Source: Thalassobacillus sp. CUG 92003
Lineage (GTDB): Bacteria; Bacillota; Bacilli; Bacillales; Halobacillaceae
Length of the DNA: 64,000 nt
NCBI RefSeq assembly: GCF_013618635.1
Contig: NZ_JABLSJ010000003.1
Location: 124,001 to 188,000 of the forward strand
Direction: 5' to 3'
Shown here piece after piece: positions 10,002 through 23,441 of the stretch; the first letter of the stretch is position 1; every line of letters begins with the position of its first letter. The position numbers and the translations under genes were made by a program. The notes beneath the pieces were generated by a model that searched no databases, was not told the DNA's origin, and saw nothing but the letters and a program-made list of their open reading frames with translations.

Positions 10002-11153
10002 TTAATCATAAATATGAACAAAAGGTTCTTCTTCGCCCGCCTTCTTGACGATCAGGCTTTCTTGGCGATCCTTACTTTTAATATTGATTTCCACATCATA
10101 ATAATTTTCGAACATATCCTTTACGAGGCTATAGGTGTATTGCGTGAATCCGATCACTTCAGATTTTGAGTTGAACTGAATCGGAACATCGATGGATATA
10201 TTCTGCAGTTCTTTATCTACATAAAAGCCGTCTCCGATGAAGCCGACAAAGTCAGGGAAATATTTCGAGAGTTCGTTGCGGAAATCGCTCATCAGCTCGG
10301 AATCTTCGAAATGATCTTCCTCTGCTTCATCAGATGGGAATAAAATATGATCTTCATTGAGTTCTTCCCATTCTCCTATTTGTGTTGCTCCTCCTTCGAC
10401 ATAGGTTTTCATCACAAAATTCCCCGGGGTCATAGCGCCGGATGATTCTTCTCGGTAAAGGGCTATCATGAGTGGTTTATCCTGCAATCCTTCAATTTCG
10501 CGCATGCGGTCTAATACTTGTTGCGCATATTCTTTCCCTTTTTGGATCATTTCTTCGCGGGAAATGTTCTCTTCATATGTTGGGCCGCCTGTTTCCGTTT
10601 GAAATTCATATGTGGATTTCAGCGCCAGCCCGATAGAGGCTCCTTTCAATTCCACGACATCATCTTCGTTCTTTTGCATGTAATTCTGCTCTAGGATATG
10701 TGATAGATATCGTGGATTGTCGCGAAATTCACCTTCTGTCGATTCTTCTAATGCTGGGTTTAACCCCTTTTCAGTCTCGCCTTCTTCGTAACGTTCCAGC
10801 CAACTATACACTGTATTTTGATCAAGGTATTGACCTGGTTGAAAATAGTAATTTTCCGGGCTGAAGTACTCCTTGGAATGACGTCTTAATCCTGTTTCTA
10901 GTTCGTCGATGTCCAGGCGGTTGGAAATTTGACGGTTAATGACGCCTCTGGCTTTGGAATGGTTGGCTCCATTACTTTCCGAAAATAGCGTCGGGTACCG
11001 ATTGTCGGATAAGGTATGGTTCGCGATCACAGCGTTTTCCCGTTGGCTATCCTCCGCTGTCTCTTGAACGACTTCTTCATTATTGTCATATACCGGCATA
11101 CAGGCCGTTAGCACCAGGAGCATGCTAAATCCCAGTGCGGGCAGCTTTCTCAT
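10002..11153 (-). CDS. camS: CamS family lipoprotein
   Basis: A surface lipoprotein of the CamS (sex pheromone cAM373 precursor-like) family. The signal peptide MRKLPALGFSMLLVLTAC ends in a lipobox (LTAC) with Cys18 as the lipidated residue; an acidic linker follows. The 383 residues match the family length. Its cellular role in bacilli is unknown. It is the last gene of pcrB-pcrA-ligA-camS, the usual order (B. subtilis yerH), with 13 bases between ligA and camS. Confidence 0.9.
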   Translation of the reverse strand: MRKLPALGFSMLLVLTACMPVYDNNEEVVQETAEDSQRENAVIANHTLSDNRYPTLFSESNGANHSKARGVINRQISNRLDIDELETGLRRHSKEYFSPENYYFQPGQYLDQNTVYSWLERYEEGETEKGLNPALEESTEGEFRDNPRYLSHILEQNYMQKNEDDVVELKGASIGLALKSTYEFQTETGGPTYEENISREEMIQKGKEYAQQVLDRMREIEGLQDKPLMIALYREESSGAMTPGNFVMKTYVEGGATQIGEWEELNEDHILFPSDEAEEDHFEDSELMSDFRNELSKYFPDFVGFIGDGFYVDKELQNISIDVPIQFNSKSEVIGFTQYTYSLVKDMFENYYDVEINIKSKDRQESLIVKKAGEEEPFVHIYD

Positions 11154-11166
11154 GTATTTCCACTCC

Positions 11167-15415
<4,249 letters not shown>

Positions 15416-15439
15416 GTCGACACCTTCCTTTGTTGTATT

Positions 15440-16129
15440 TTACGCGTCATGTTTGATGGCTTTGACTGTCTTCAAAGCTGAATTTAATTGCTCATATATG
15501 ATATTGCCAACGACAATGACATCGGCATGTTGTTTCATTTCGCGGGCTTGCTCAGGGGATTGAATGCCGCCCCCATAAACGAGGGACGTGTTGCTAAGGA
15601 CATCCTGCACAGCTTGTACAAGTTCAACATCGCCGTACGTGCCGCTGTATTCTAAGTAAAAAACCGGCAGCTGATACATATGTTCCGCCATCCGTGCATA
15701 CGCCAGCACATCTTCCGTGTCAGGCAGCTTGCTGTCGGTATGGTGAAAGGCTTTGGCGTCTGGGTTAAGGATACAATACCCTTCTACGCACACTTCATCC
15801 CAGTCCATCAGATCGCCGTATTCTTTCACAGCCTCATGCTGGATGTCCATCATCCATTTTTTGCTCTGGCTGTTCATCACCATGGGGATGAAATAAGCAT
15901 CGAAACCCGGTGTGATCGACTCGAGATTGGATACTTCCATGACGCAATCCACCGAATAACGCCGGACTCTGGCCAACAGATTAAGGACATCGTCAAGCGT
16001 TACATCATCCGTCCCACCTACGATGATTGCATCCGTCCCTGATTCGCAAAGCTTCTCCAAATTCTCATCTGATATCGCCTTATTGGGATCAAGCTTAAAC
16101 ACATGCTCCCACTCATTTACATTGTACAC
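15440..16129 (-). CDS. pcrB: Heptaprenylglyceryl phosphate synthase PcrB
   Basis: A TIM-barrel prenyltransferase that joins heptaprenyl diphosphate to sn-glycerol-1-phosphate, giving archaea-like ether lipids. Visible are [24 protein letters not shown], the substrate-binding [30 protein letters not shown] and [10 protein letters not shown] place the start at the GTG at 16129 (MYNVNEW...), 229 residues. GGAGG lies exactly eight bases upstream and the N-terminus then matches Bacillus PcrB. The longer frame starting with TTG at 16144 would contain that ribosome site. First gene of pcrB-pcrA-ligA-camS. Confidence 0.93.
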   Translation of the reverse strand: MYNVNEWEHVFKLDPNKAISDENLEKLCESGTDAIIVGGTDDVTLDDVLNLLARVRRYSVDCVMEVSNLESITPGFDAYFIPMVMNSQSKKWMMDIQHEAVKEYGDLMDWDEVCVEGYCILNPDAKAFHHTDSKLPDTEDVLAYARMAEHMYQLPVFYLEYSGTYGDVELVQAVQDVLSNTSLVYGGGIQSPEQAREMKQHADVIVVGNIIYEQLNSALKTVKAIKHDA

Positions 16130-16212
16130 AACCGCATCCTCCAATAACCATATTCCATTCCTACATTATAGCAAAAAAACCAACCCGTGCGTACCTCCAA
16201 TGCATGCGTAAT

Positions 16213-16316
16213 GCGTACCTGGTACCAAATGGGGGAATTGAAAAGAGCCGGGTGTTCCATGTACGAACATGGAACACCCGGCTCTTTCGAAATCTTCAGT
16301 TTGGTACCAGGTACGC
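16213..16316. repeat. 104-bp nested palindromic element
   Basis: The outer arms GCGTACCTGGTACCAAA (16213-16229) and its exact reverse complement (16300-16316) enclose two unpaired 12-base stretches and a perfect 21-bp inner stem (16242-16262 with 16267-16287, loop ACGA). The outer arm itself contains GGTACC palindromes. It lies between yerC and pcrB, and its stem could end transcription from yerC. It looks like a REP-type mobile palindrome. Confidence 0.85.
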
Positions 16317-16343
16317 GCTCTTTGTCGCGCGCTCCCTGCGCTT

Positions 16344-16646
16344 TTATTTGGTTTTGTTTTCCTGGAGGCGGTCGAGTGTGATTTGGTAGGTGTCGTTTCC
16401 GTAGTTGAGACAGCGTTTTACGCGGGAAATGGTGGCAGTGGAAGCACCGGTTTCTGTCTCAATTTTATGATAGGTATATCCCTCACGAAGCATGCGTGCT
16501 ACTTCAAGACGCTGAGCCAAGGACTGGACTTCATTCATGGTGGCCAAATCATCAAAAAAGCGATAACATTCTTCAACATCTTCTAGAGTCAGAATCGCTT
16601 CAAATAGCTGATCCAAAGTTTTGCCACGTAATTTATCAATTTGCAT
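16344..16646 (-). CDS. yerC: YerC/YecD family TrpR-like DNA-binding protein
   Basis: A 100-residue all-helical protein of the TrpR-like YerC/YecD family. The N-terminus (LRGKTLDQLFEAILTLEDVEECYRFFDDLATMNEVQSLAQRLEVARML) is dimerisation helices and the second half carries the helix-turn-helix (TYHKIETETGASTATISRVKRCL). Its target genes are not established. It lies between yerB and pcrB on the same strand, as in B. subtilis. Confidence 0.92.
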   Translation of the reverse strand: MQIDKLRGKTLDQLFEAILTLEDVEECYRFFDDLATMNEVQSLAQRLEVARMLREGYTYHKIETETGASTATISRVKRCLNYGNDTYQITLDRLQENKTK

Positions 16647-16679
16647 CTGTATGAAACCTCCTAATTATTGTGCAACTCT

Positions 16680-17762
16680 CTAGTTAACTGAAATCGATTG
16701 TTCAATTCCTGGGTTCTCTGGTACTATGTTTACCCATGTTTGGCCTGGGACGAAACTCACCGGTTCTCCGTCTTGATAAGGGAGAATTCTCCCATCAGTA
16801 TTTTGCCAGTTCACCTCATAAAGCTTCCCTTTCTGGAGCAAATACCCCTCGCCTCCGGAGGTCAAATCAATTTCGCGTCGACCGGCATCATCAACAATCT
16901 GGTGGCCTGTTTCAACGATAAACACATTTTCGACTGCCACCTGTTCATCTGTGTGGTACTCGGCCGTGGGTTGACCATCACTTGAACGCGCAAATTTTCC
17001 TGACGTTTCATCATAGTGATAGGAGACGATATTCTGTGGCGACTGGGCATAGACAATCTCCACATTACTGACGGATTGTCCATTCTGCAATTTCGTTTCC
17101 CCTTCACTCGCAAAAGGAAGCGGCTCAATCTCGTTCTCAAGCGCGTACCCTTTTGCTTCAGCTACATCTGAGACGCCTCCGGGCAAAACATAGGAATCAT
17201 GAGGCGCTTCCCGGTAAGGCACCCGTTTAAATAACTTACCGTCATTATCGTAAGTGGACCCATTCAAAAATTCAACACCGCTGTTAACCAGCTGTTGGTT
17301 GATTGCATGCGAAGCGCCGTGATACGTGTAAAGAGCGTCCATGCCCGCTGCCAACTGAAAGAAATATGGACGCGCGCTTCTAACCGGACCGATTTCCTCG
17401 GGACTATTGCTGTGATACATAGCCAAAAAGCGCGTAATTGTGCCTTCTGCTAAAGCTTCATAAACGATATCCGCCTTTGTTAAACCCGTTTGCGGCCGTG
17501 CTTTGGACAAATTGTTAACCATGACAGCTAATACACGGTTATCCGCGTTTCCTTTTGCCTGTTCGCCCGTCAGCGGGTACACACCTTCGTGTGTAGGCTC
17601 TTCATTTTCCTCAGGTGGTTCACTTTCCCCATTTTGCTCATCCGTCTCTTCTTGTTGATCGGGTTCTTCTGTCTGTTGTTCCCCGGCCTCTTGATTATTT
17701 GAACAGGCTGCTAACAAAAGAATGACAAACAAGATCATCACATGCTTTTTCATTTGTTTCAT
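16680..17762 (-). CDS. yerB: DUF3048 lipoprotein YerB
   Basis: A secreted lipoprotein of unknown function. The signal peptide (MILFVILLLAAC) ends in a lipobox LAAC, followed by a roughly 40-residue Gln/Glu-rich linker. The DUF3048 N-terminal domain starts at YPLTGEQAKGNADNRVLAVMVNNLSKARPQ and includes GPVRSARPYF and TYHGAS; the C-terminal domain ends with GQTWVNIVPE. The 360 residues are normal for YerB. The ATG at 17762 is used here; a second ATG at 17753 is possible. It lies between yerA and yerC. Confidence 0.88.
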   Translation of the reverse strand: MKQMKKHVMILFVILLLAACSNNQEAGEQQTEEPDQQEETDEQNGESEPPEENEEPTHEGVYPLTGEQAKGNADNRVLAVMVNNLSKARPQTGLTKADIVYEALAEGTITRFLAMYHSNSPEEIGPVRSARPYFFQLAAGMDALYTYHGASHAINQQLVNSGVEFLNGSTYDNDGKLFKRVPYREAPHDSYVLPGGVSDVAEAKGYALENEIEPLPFASEGETKLQNGQSVSNVEIVYAQSPQNIVSYHYDETSGKFARSSDGQPTAEYHTDEQVAVENVFIVETGHQIVDDAGRREIDLTSGGEGYLLQKGKLYEVNWQNTDGRILPYQDGEPVSFVPGQTWVNIVPENPGIEQSISVN

Positions 17763-17797
17763 TTCCTCACTTCTTCCCCCTCGTGTTATTTCTTATT

Positions 17798-19543
17798 TTA
17801 ACGCATTATAGCAGGGAAAAGTACCTCTTTCTTTTTTACATCCATAAGGCCCACCGGTGTAATCCGGATAAACGGCAGGTGGACAGAGGACAGAAAGAGC
17901 AGCGTATAAACCGGATCATCAAAGCGGAAGCCGAAGTGTTTTAAATGATGTTTCAATTCTTGCTCTTCCTTGATCAAATCGTGCATGTTCTGATCCGACA
18001 TGATTCCTCCTAGAGGTAAAGGAAGTTCAAAAATAATCTCACCTTGATGCGCGAGAACAATACCTCCGCCTAGTTCCTTCATACGATTGAACGCCAACCT
18101 CATGTCATGTTTCCGTTTCCCGATCAGAACGATGTCCCCCGTATTGGAGTACGAGCTCACTAACGCCCCCAATTCATCTGTGAAACCTTTCATGACCGTG
18201 TTGACCTTCCATTCCCCTTCCCTGTCCATTAAGACGAGAAAAGCTTCCTTATAGTCTGTGGGAATTTCATCAACAGACGTATCCAGGTTAATCGGGTAAG
18301 GTTTCATGATTACATCATTGACCATGTTCATCCCGACTGGAATCGAAAATTCCAAGTCCTGCTTACGAAGATCCCAATCGAGCTCCAGCTTTGCAACGCC
18401 GTGACCGGCCCAGTTCACTTCAGACGCGAGTGAAACTTCCTCACTTTGGTGCTTCACCCACTCGCCTTTTGCGATAACAGAATGGGGAGTCGGATCCTCT
18501 TTTTTCGAGAGAAAATTTAAGTGAGCGACTCGGCCCGGAGCAATGCTTCCGATTTTGTCTTCAATGCCAAAATGCCGGGCTGGCTGGTAGGATCCCATCA
18601 TGTAAGCATCAATGAGGTCCACGCCTGATTCAATCGCCATCTTGATACAGGGGTTGATTACACCCTGGTCATAGAAGCCCGGGGTAGAGCCGTCTGTTGT
18701 CAGCATCATGTGATCATATTGGGTATGGCCTTTTGCCTGCAAGCCTTCCAGGATGTTGGGCAAGTCAGGGCGAATCGACGAATAGCGCAGGCCGACATTA
18801 TACCCCGACGCCAAGCGCGCCACAACTTCATCAGCTGTCATAGATTCGTGATCGGAATCAATGCCCATCAGCTTCATCTTTACGAGTGTTTTCCATGAAG
18901 CCCCGGGTAAATGCCCTTCTAGCGGCTTGCGCATCCGCTTTGTTTCCTGCATCCAATGAAGCATTTGGTCATCCCCGTCATATAGCACATCCGGCCAGGC
19001 TGTCAGCTCACCGCCCTGAATCACGGCATCATGCTCAATCCAATCCTTCACCTGACTTTCCAGCTGGTACTGATCCTCCTTAGGCAAAATGGATTGAGGA
19101 TCAAATCGGGCCCACCAAAACATCGAGGCGGGAATATTCATCAGTTCCTCCAGCAAAGAAAACGCTTTCTTTTTATCCAACAAAAAAAGCCACATCAAAT
19201 TATCATTGATCAACGTGGTCGTTCCCGTCTGGGCTGCATATTCGCCCAGACTTTGGGGATTATATAGTTGAAATGGGTGGGCGTGGGGCTCAACATAGCC
19301 AGGTACGATGTAACTGCTGGATCCATCAATCATTTCCGTACCTTTTGTATTATCAGGGAATTCATCACCTGCATAGACGATTCTGTCCTGGTAGATCCAA
19401 ATGTTACCTTCCGTCCACTGTTTCATATATACATTAAGAAATGTTGTATCTTGAATGAGTTTGGTCGGCGCAAGCTTGCCGTCGAGAACACTGACATGCT
19501 CGCGGATTTGCTTGTTGCGCCAGCGAAATCGTTGCTCCTTCAT
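17798..19543 (-). CDS. yerA: Adenine deaminase-like amidohydrolase YerA
   Basis: A metal-dependent amidohydrolase of the adenine deaminase family; B. subtilis YerA is a paralogue of AdeC and its activity is less clear. The protein has 581 residues from the ATG at 19543, which has GGAGG seven bases upstream. The metal-binding VEPHAHPF lies near residue 98, followed by GTTTLINDN. There are also a GHLPGA motif, a DHESMTADE segment and TDGSTPGF in place of the usual TDD. A longer frame to 19732 has no ribosome site and runs antisense into the next gene. Confidence 0.82.
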   Translation of the reverse strand: MKEQRFRWRNKQIREHVSVLDGKLAPTKLIQDTTFLNVYMKQWTEGNIWIYQDRIVYAGDEFPDNTKGTEMIDGSSSYIVPGYVEPHAHPFQLYNPQSLGEYAAQTGTTTLINDNLMWLFLLDKKKAFSLLEELMNIPASMFWWARFDPQSILPKEDQYQLESQVKDWIEHDAVIQGGELTAWPDVLYDGDDQMLHWMQETKRMRKPLEGHLPGASWKTLVKMKLMGIDSDHESMTADEVVARLASGYNVGLRYSSIRPDLPNILEGLQAKGHTQYDHMMLTTDGSTPGFYDQGVINPCIKMAIESGVDLIDAYMMGSYQPARHFGIEDKIGSIAPGRVAHLNFLSKKEDPTPHSVIAKGEWVKHQSEEVSLASEVNWAGHGVAKLELDWDLRKQDLEFSIPVGMNMVNDVIMKPYPINLDTSVDEIPTDYKEAFLVLMDREGEWKVNTVMKGFTDELGALVSSYSNTGDIVLIGKRKHDMRLAFNRMKELGGGIVLAHQGEIIFELPLPLGGIMSDQNMHDLIKEEQELKHHLKHFGFRFDDPVYTLLFLSSVHLPFIRITPVGLMDVKKKEVLFPAIMR

Positions 19544-19625
19544 GAATCGTCCTCCAATAATTATTTTGTCCATCTTAACACAAGCAGCATTTTCACGCAT
19601 TACTGTTTTGAAGGGAGTTATAAAA

Positions 19626-19871
19626 TTGACACAACCTAATATCGGCATCATCAATGCAATGGTAAGGATTAGTGCAGGATTGACTATGGTCAGTCTGTTT
19701 TCCGTTCGACTCACTAAACGTCCTGGGTCCATCAGAAATTATGCCATGGTCGGTCTGGGGGCTATGAAAGTGGCGGAAGGGGTCGTGCGCTACTGTCCGG
19801 TGACAGCGATGGTCGAACATTCGCAAAAACAAGACGAGTTATACAGCGAAGAGCCTGCAGATTTATCCTAA
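19626..19871 (+). CDS. DUF2892 (YgaP-like) membrane protein
   Basis: A small membrane protein of 81 residues with the DUF2892 pattern (NIGIINAMVRISAGLTMVSL, then a second hydrophobic segment with VGLGAMKVAEGVVRYCPVTA). It begins with TTG at 19626; GGAG lies eight bases before it. It has two predicted transmembrane helices and an acidic tail. It is transcribed divergently from yerA across 82 bases. The role of these proteins is unknown; some occur fused to rhodanese domains. Confidence 0.8.
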   Translation: MTQPNIGIINAMVRISAGLTMVSLFSVRLTKRPGSIRNYAMVGLGAMKVAEGVVRYCPVTAMVEHSQKQDELYSEEPADLS

Positions 19872-19892
19872 AATTTGATGCACCAAAAATAA

Positions 19893-19920
19893 GGGACGCA
19901 AAGTAGCTATTTTGCGTCCC
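19893..19920 (-). terminator. Terminator of the purine operon (possibly bidirectional)
   Basis: GGGACGCAAA and TTTGCGTCCC form a 10-bp stem. On the minus strand TTATTTTTGG follows, making this the first good terminator downstream of purD. On the plus strand it may serve the DUF2892 gene. Confidence 0.75.
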
Positions 19921-19947
19921 GTTTCAATATAAAGGAGTGAATGTTCC

Positions 19948-20058
19948 ATGGATATCTTTGAATACTTGATTGATGTCGGCTTCGTCATCATCGCCATCAT
20001 CGGCACGATTTCTGCCTTAATCTATGTTCTTCTTCATCGCAAACGAAGCCGGCAATGA
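19948..20058 (+). CDS. EYxxD-motif small membrane protein (36 aa)
   Basis: The frame from the ATG at 19948 to TGA encodes MDIFEYLIDVGFVIIAIIGT, more hydrophobic residues and a basic RKRSRQ tail. AAGGAG precedes the ATG. The E-Y-L-I-D sequence followed by a single transmembrane helix fits the EYxxD small membrane protein family often found beside purD in bacilli. Its last 42 bases overlap the end of purD on the opposite strand. Function unknown. Confidence 0.8.
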   Translation: MDIFEYLIDVGFVIIAIIGTISALIYVLLHRKRSRQ

Positions 20059-21303
20059 TGCGCTTGGCCCGATATCTTTGCGGTAAAAAAAGGCCGGTGT
20101 GTCATCGAAGACCGCCAGACTTTGATAGATTGCCTTAAAAGCGTCAGGTAAACGATCCGCTGTCGCCTCTGCCAGTAAAACTCTTCCCCCGGCAGATACA
20201 TACTTCCCGCCATCTGTTTCGGTCCCAGCATGAACAAAATTACCGTTCGCAGATGACAAGTCAGGGAGAGCAACGCCTTTATCATAGGAACCTGGGTAGC
20301 CCGTAGATGCTACAACGACGCCTCCACAATAACGGTCTTTCCAACTCAGCCCAGGATTTCGGCCGTCCATAACAGCTTCAATGACTTTCGTCAGATCATT
20401 GTCTAATAAGGGTAAAACCACTTGGGTTTCCGGATCCCCAAACCGAGCATTGAATTCGATTACTTTTGCTCCCTGGTCTGTGGCAATCAACCCCGCATAC
20501 AAAATGCCGGTAAAGCCGTGCCCTTCAGCGAGCAAAGCCTCCGCAGCCGGCTGCAGAATCGTCTGCACATCGTGCTCGATGTCAGCATGACTAAGGCCGG
20601 GGACGGGAGCGAAGGCTCCCATCCCTCCGGTGTTTGGTCCTTTGTCTTGATCAAACGCTCGTTTATGATCCTTGGCCGGCAGCATCGGATAGACATGGTC
20701 TTCATGAACAAACGCCATCAGGGAGTATTCTTCGCCTTCTAAAAATTCCTCAATGACAATTTCCCTGCTTGCCTCGCCGAATTGGCCATGAATTAGCATA
20801 TCCTCTGCTGCACGTTTTGCCTCACTGACGGATTCAGCCACAACAACACCTTTCCCAGCAGCCAGACCGTCCGCTTTAATAACAATCGGCGCACCGACGT
20901 CTTCAATGTAAGCTAAAGCCGGATCAAGCTGCGAAAATGCCTGGTAGGCGCCGGTAGGGATCGACCAGTTGTGCATGATTTCTTTGGCATAGCGCTTACT
21001 GCCTTCGATTTTCGCAGCCGCTTGGGTCGGTCCGAAAATGCTCAGCCCGGCATTTTGAAATGCATCCACCACGCCGTCCAGCAATGCTTGCTCGGGTCCG
21101 ACAATCGTCAGGTCGACTTCGTTCTGACGTGCAAAGTCAACGAGAGCATCACGATCGCTTTCATCAATCACGACACGATCCGCTTCGCTCTCCATGCCGG
21201 CATTCCCCGGCACTGCGAAAATCGTTTCGACGCGATCGCTTTCCGATAGTTTTTGGACAATGCTATGTTCCCGGCCTCCCCGGCCGATGACCATCACGTT
21301 CAT
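20017..21303 (-). CDS. purD: Phosphoribosylamine-glycine ligase PurD
   Basis: GAR synthetase, the second step of IMP synthesis, an ATP-grasp ligase. Visible are MVIGRGGREHSIV at the N-terminus, TIVGPEQALLDGVVD, the ATP-grasp loop KADGLAAGKGVVVAES, EGEEYSLMAF, PAKDHKRAFDQDKGPNTGGMGA and EFNARFGDPETQ. The length is 428 residues. Last gene of the operon, 18 bases after purH. The C-terminal codons overlap the convergent small membrane protein gene by 42 bases. Confidence 0.96.
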   Translation of the reverse strand: MNVMVIGRGGREHSIVQKLSESDRVETIFAVPGNAGMESEADRVVIDESDRDALVDFARQNEVDLTIVGPEQALLDGVVDAFQNAGLSIFGPTQAAAKIEGSKRYAKEIMHNWSIPTGAYQAFSQLDPALAYIEDVGAPIVIKADGLAAGKGVVVAESVSEAKRAAEDMLIHGQFGEASREIVIEEFLEGEEYSLMAFVHEDHVYPMLPAKDHKRAFDQDKGPNTGGMGAFAPVPGLSHADIEHDVQTILQPAAEALLAEGHGFTGILYAGLIATDQGAKVIEFNARFGDPETQVVLPLLDNDLTKVIEAVMDGRNPGLSWKDRYCGGVVVASTGYPGSYDKGVALPDLSSANGNFVHAGTETDGGKYVSAGGRVLLAEATADRLPDAFKAIYQSLAVFDDTPAFFYRKDIGPSASLPASFAMKKNID

Positions 21304-21321
21304 GGTTCAACACTCCTTCAT

Positions 21322-22860
21322 TTAATGTTTGAAATGACGCATACGGGTAAAGACCATGGCTATGCCATGTTTGTTGCACGCATCAATGGAGTCCTGATCA
21401 CGTTTGGAGCCTCCAGGCTGAATGATAGCTTTGACACCTGAGGCAGCTGCTGTTTCAACCGTGTCCGGCATCGGAAAGAAAGCGTCAGATGCGAGTATGG
21501 CGCCTTGTGCTTTTTCGCCTGCCTGTTCAAGCGCGATTTTAGCTGCACCTACGCGGTTCATTTGACCTGCGCCGATCCCGAGCGTATGATCAGCTTTCGC
21601 TATGACGATCGCATTGGACTTCACATGCTTTACGACCTGCCACCCAAGCCGAAGATCTTCCAATTCTTGCTCCGTCGGTGTACGGTCCGTCGCTACTTCC
21701 AATTCCACTGTATTCAGGTTTCCGTCGTCGACCTCCTGAACGAGCAGACCGCCGGCGACCGACGTTAGTTTATGTTCGTTTTCTTCTTTGCCTGTCATAT
21801 CAACAACAAGGAGTCGGATGTTTTTCTTTTTAGTCAAAATACGGTGCGCCCCGTCACTAAAGGACGGCGCAATGACGATCTCGAGAAAAATCTCATTCAA
21901 TTTGGCGGCCGTTTTTTCATCCACTTCACGATTTAACGCTACGATGCCGCCAAAAATCGAGACAGGGTCCCCTTCATAGGCTTTTTCATAAGCAGAACTG
22001 ATATCTTCAGCCGTTCCCACGCCACACGGGTTCATATGCTTCACAGCTACTGCGGCGGGCCGGGTGAATTCAGTGACCACTTCAAGGGCAGCATTAGCGT
22101 CTTGGATGTTGTTATACGAAAGCTCTTTTCCGTGCAGTTGCTCGGCTTGTCCGAGAGAGGCGCCAGTGTAATTTGCTTTTTTATAAAAGGCTGCCGATTG
22201 ATGCGGATTTTCCCCGTAACGCAACGATTGGACCTTCTCATAGCTGACACTGTACGATTCAGGATAAGGCTCTTCGGTTAAGCCAGCGAAGTATTCGGCA
22301 ATAAAGCTGTCATATTGAGCGGTGTGACGGAACACTTTCGCTGCGAGTCTGCGCCGTTCTGAAAGCGTCAGTGTCTCGTCCGTCAATCCTTGCAAAACCG
22401 TTTCATAATCGCCAGGATCCACGACAACTGTGACGTCCTGAAAGCTTTTAGCAGCTGCTCTGAGCATGGTGGGGCCGCCAATATCAATATTTTCAATCGC
22501 TTCACTTTCCGCCACGTCTGGGTTTGCAATCGTTTCTTCGAACGGATATAAGTTGACAACGACGAGGTCAATCGGCTCAATATCGAGCTCTGCCAGCTGG
22601 TTCATGTGCTCAGGATTCTCTCTTTTTCCAAGCAGGCCGCCGTGGATAGAAGGATGCAGCGTTTTGACTCGGCCATCCATAATCTCAGGGAACCGGGTCA
22701 CCTCGGAAACAGAGCCGACGTGAAGCCCTGCCTCTTCCAGCAAACGTTTCGTCCCACCTGTGGAGATCAGGCTGTAGCCTGCCGCTACTAAACCACGGGC
22801 AAACGATTCCAGCCCTTCTTTATTTGACACACTGAGTAACGCCCTTTTCTCGTTGCTCAC
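21322..22860 (-). CDS. purH: Bifunctional AICAR formyltransferase/IMP cyclohydrolase PurH
   Basis: Catalyses the last two steps of IMP synthesis. The N-terminal cyclohydrolase domain (ALLSVSNKEG ... STGGTKRLLEEAG ... ESEAIENIDIGGPTMLRAAAK) and the C-terminal transformylase domain (LRYGENPHQSAAFYK ... VAVKHMNPCGVGTA ... GGIVALNREVD, SDAFFPMPD) are complete in 512 residues. The GTG start shares GTGA with the purN stop, so it is translationally coupled. Confidence 0.96.
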   Translation of the reverse strand: MSNEKRALLSVSNKEGLESFARGLVAAGYSLISTGGTKRLLEEAGLHVGSVSEVTRFPEIMDGRVKTLHPSIHGGLLGKRENPEHMNQLAELDIEPIDLVVVNLYPFEETIANPDVAESEAIENIDIGGPTMLRAAAKSFQDVTVVVDPGDYETVLQGLTDETLTLSERRRLAAKVFRHTAQYDSFIAEYFAGLTEEPYPESYSVSYEKVQSLRYGENPHQSAAFYKKANYTGASLGQAEQLHGKELSYNNIQDANAALEVVTEFTRPAAVAVKHMNPCGVGTAEDISSAYEKAYEGDPVSIFGGIVALNREVDEKTAAKLNEIFLEIVIAPSFSDGAHRILTKKKNIRLLVVDMTGKEENEHKLTSVAGGLLVQEVDDGNLNTVELEVATDRTPTEQELEDLRLGWQVVKHVKSNAIVIAKADHTLGIGAGQMNRVGAAKIALEQAGEKAQGAILASDAFFPMPDTVETAAASGVKAIIQPGGSKRDQDSIDACNKHGIAMVFTRMRHFKH

Positions 22861-23441
22861 AAAGACTCCTCCTTCATGCTTAAAGATTGGATAACCTCTG
22901 GATACAAGCGGTGTTCGACGGCTTGTATCTTTGCTTGCAGACTTTCTTTCGTATCGTCATCGGCTACCGGCACCGCTTCCTGTGCGATGATCGGACCTGT
23001 ATCCATGCCATCATCGACGTAATGCACGGTCACGCCTGTCATTTTAACTCCTTTGTCCAGGGCTTGTCCTACAGCATCTTTACCGGGGAAAGCCGGTAGC
23101 AAAGAAGGGTGAATGTTGAGGATGCGCTGCTGATACGACGCGAGTAATGTCGGGCCGATCAAACGCATATAACCCGCGAGGATGATGCCATCAATATCAT
23201 GCGCCCTGCAAGCTGAAAGGACGTGTTCTTCATAGAGCGCTTTCCCGTCAAAATCTTTCGGCCTAAGAACCAGCACAGGCACACCCGCCTGTTCAGCTTT
23301 GGCTATCACCGGTGCCCCCGGCCGATCGCAAACAACGAGCTCCACTTTTGCATCAAGTGTCCCAGCCTGTTTGGCTTGCATGATGGCATCAAAATTACTT
23401 CCAGTTCCTGAGGCAAAAACGGCGAGCTGTTTCATAGCCAT
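22857..23441 (-). CDS. purN: Phosphoribosylglycinamide formyltransferase PurN
   Basis: Transfers a formyl group from 10-formyl-THF to GAR. Visible are [15 protein letters not shown], the active-site [13 protein letters not shown], the [14 protein letters not shown] motif with the catalytic Asn-His, and [16 protein letters not shown] with the catalytic Asp. 194 residues, normal length. Overlaps purM by ten bases. Confidence 0.95.
   Translation of the reverse strand: MAMKQLAVFASGTGSNFDAIMQAKQAGTLDAKVELVVCDRPGAPVIAKAEQAGVPVLVLRPKDFDGKALYEEHVLSACRAHDIDGIILAGYMRLIGPTLLASYQQRILNIHPSLLPAFPGKDAVGQALDKGVKMTGVTVHYVDDGMDTGPIIAQEAVPVADDDTKESLQAKIQAVEHRLYPEVIQSLSMKEESL

Noticed and set aside
19544-19732. 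63-residue N-terminal extension of YerA
   Set aside because: It lacks a ribosome site, overlaps the divergent DUF2892 gene, and the family N-terminus matches the ATG at 19543.
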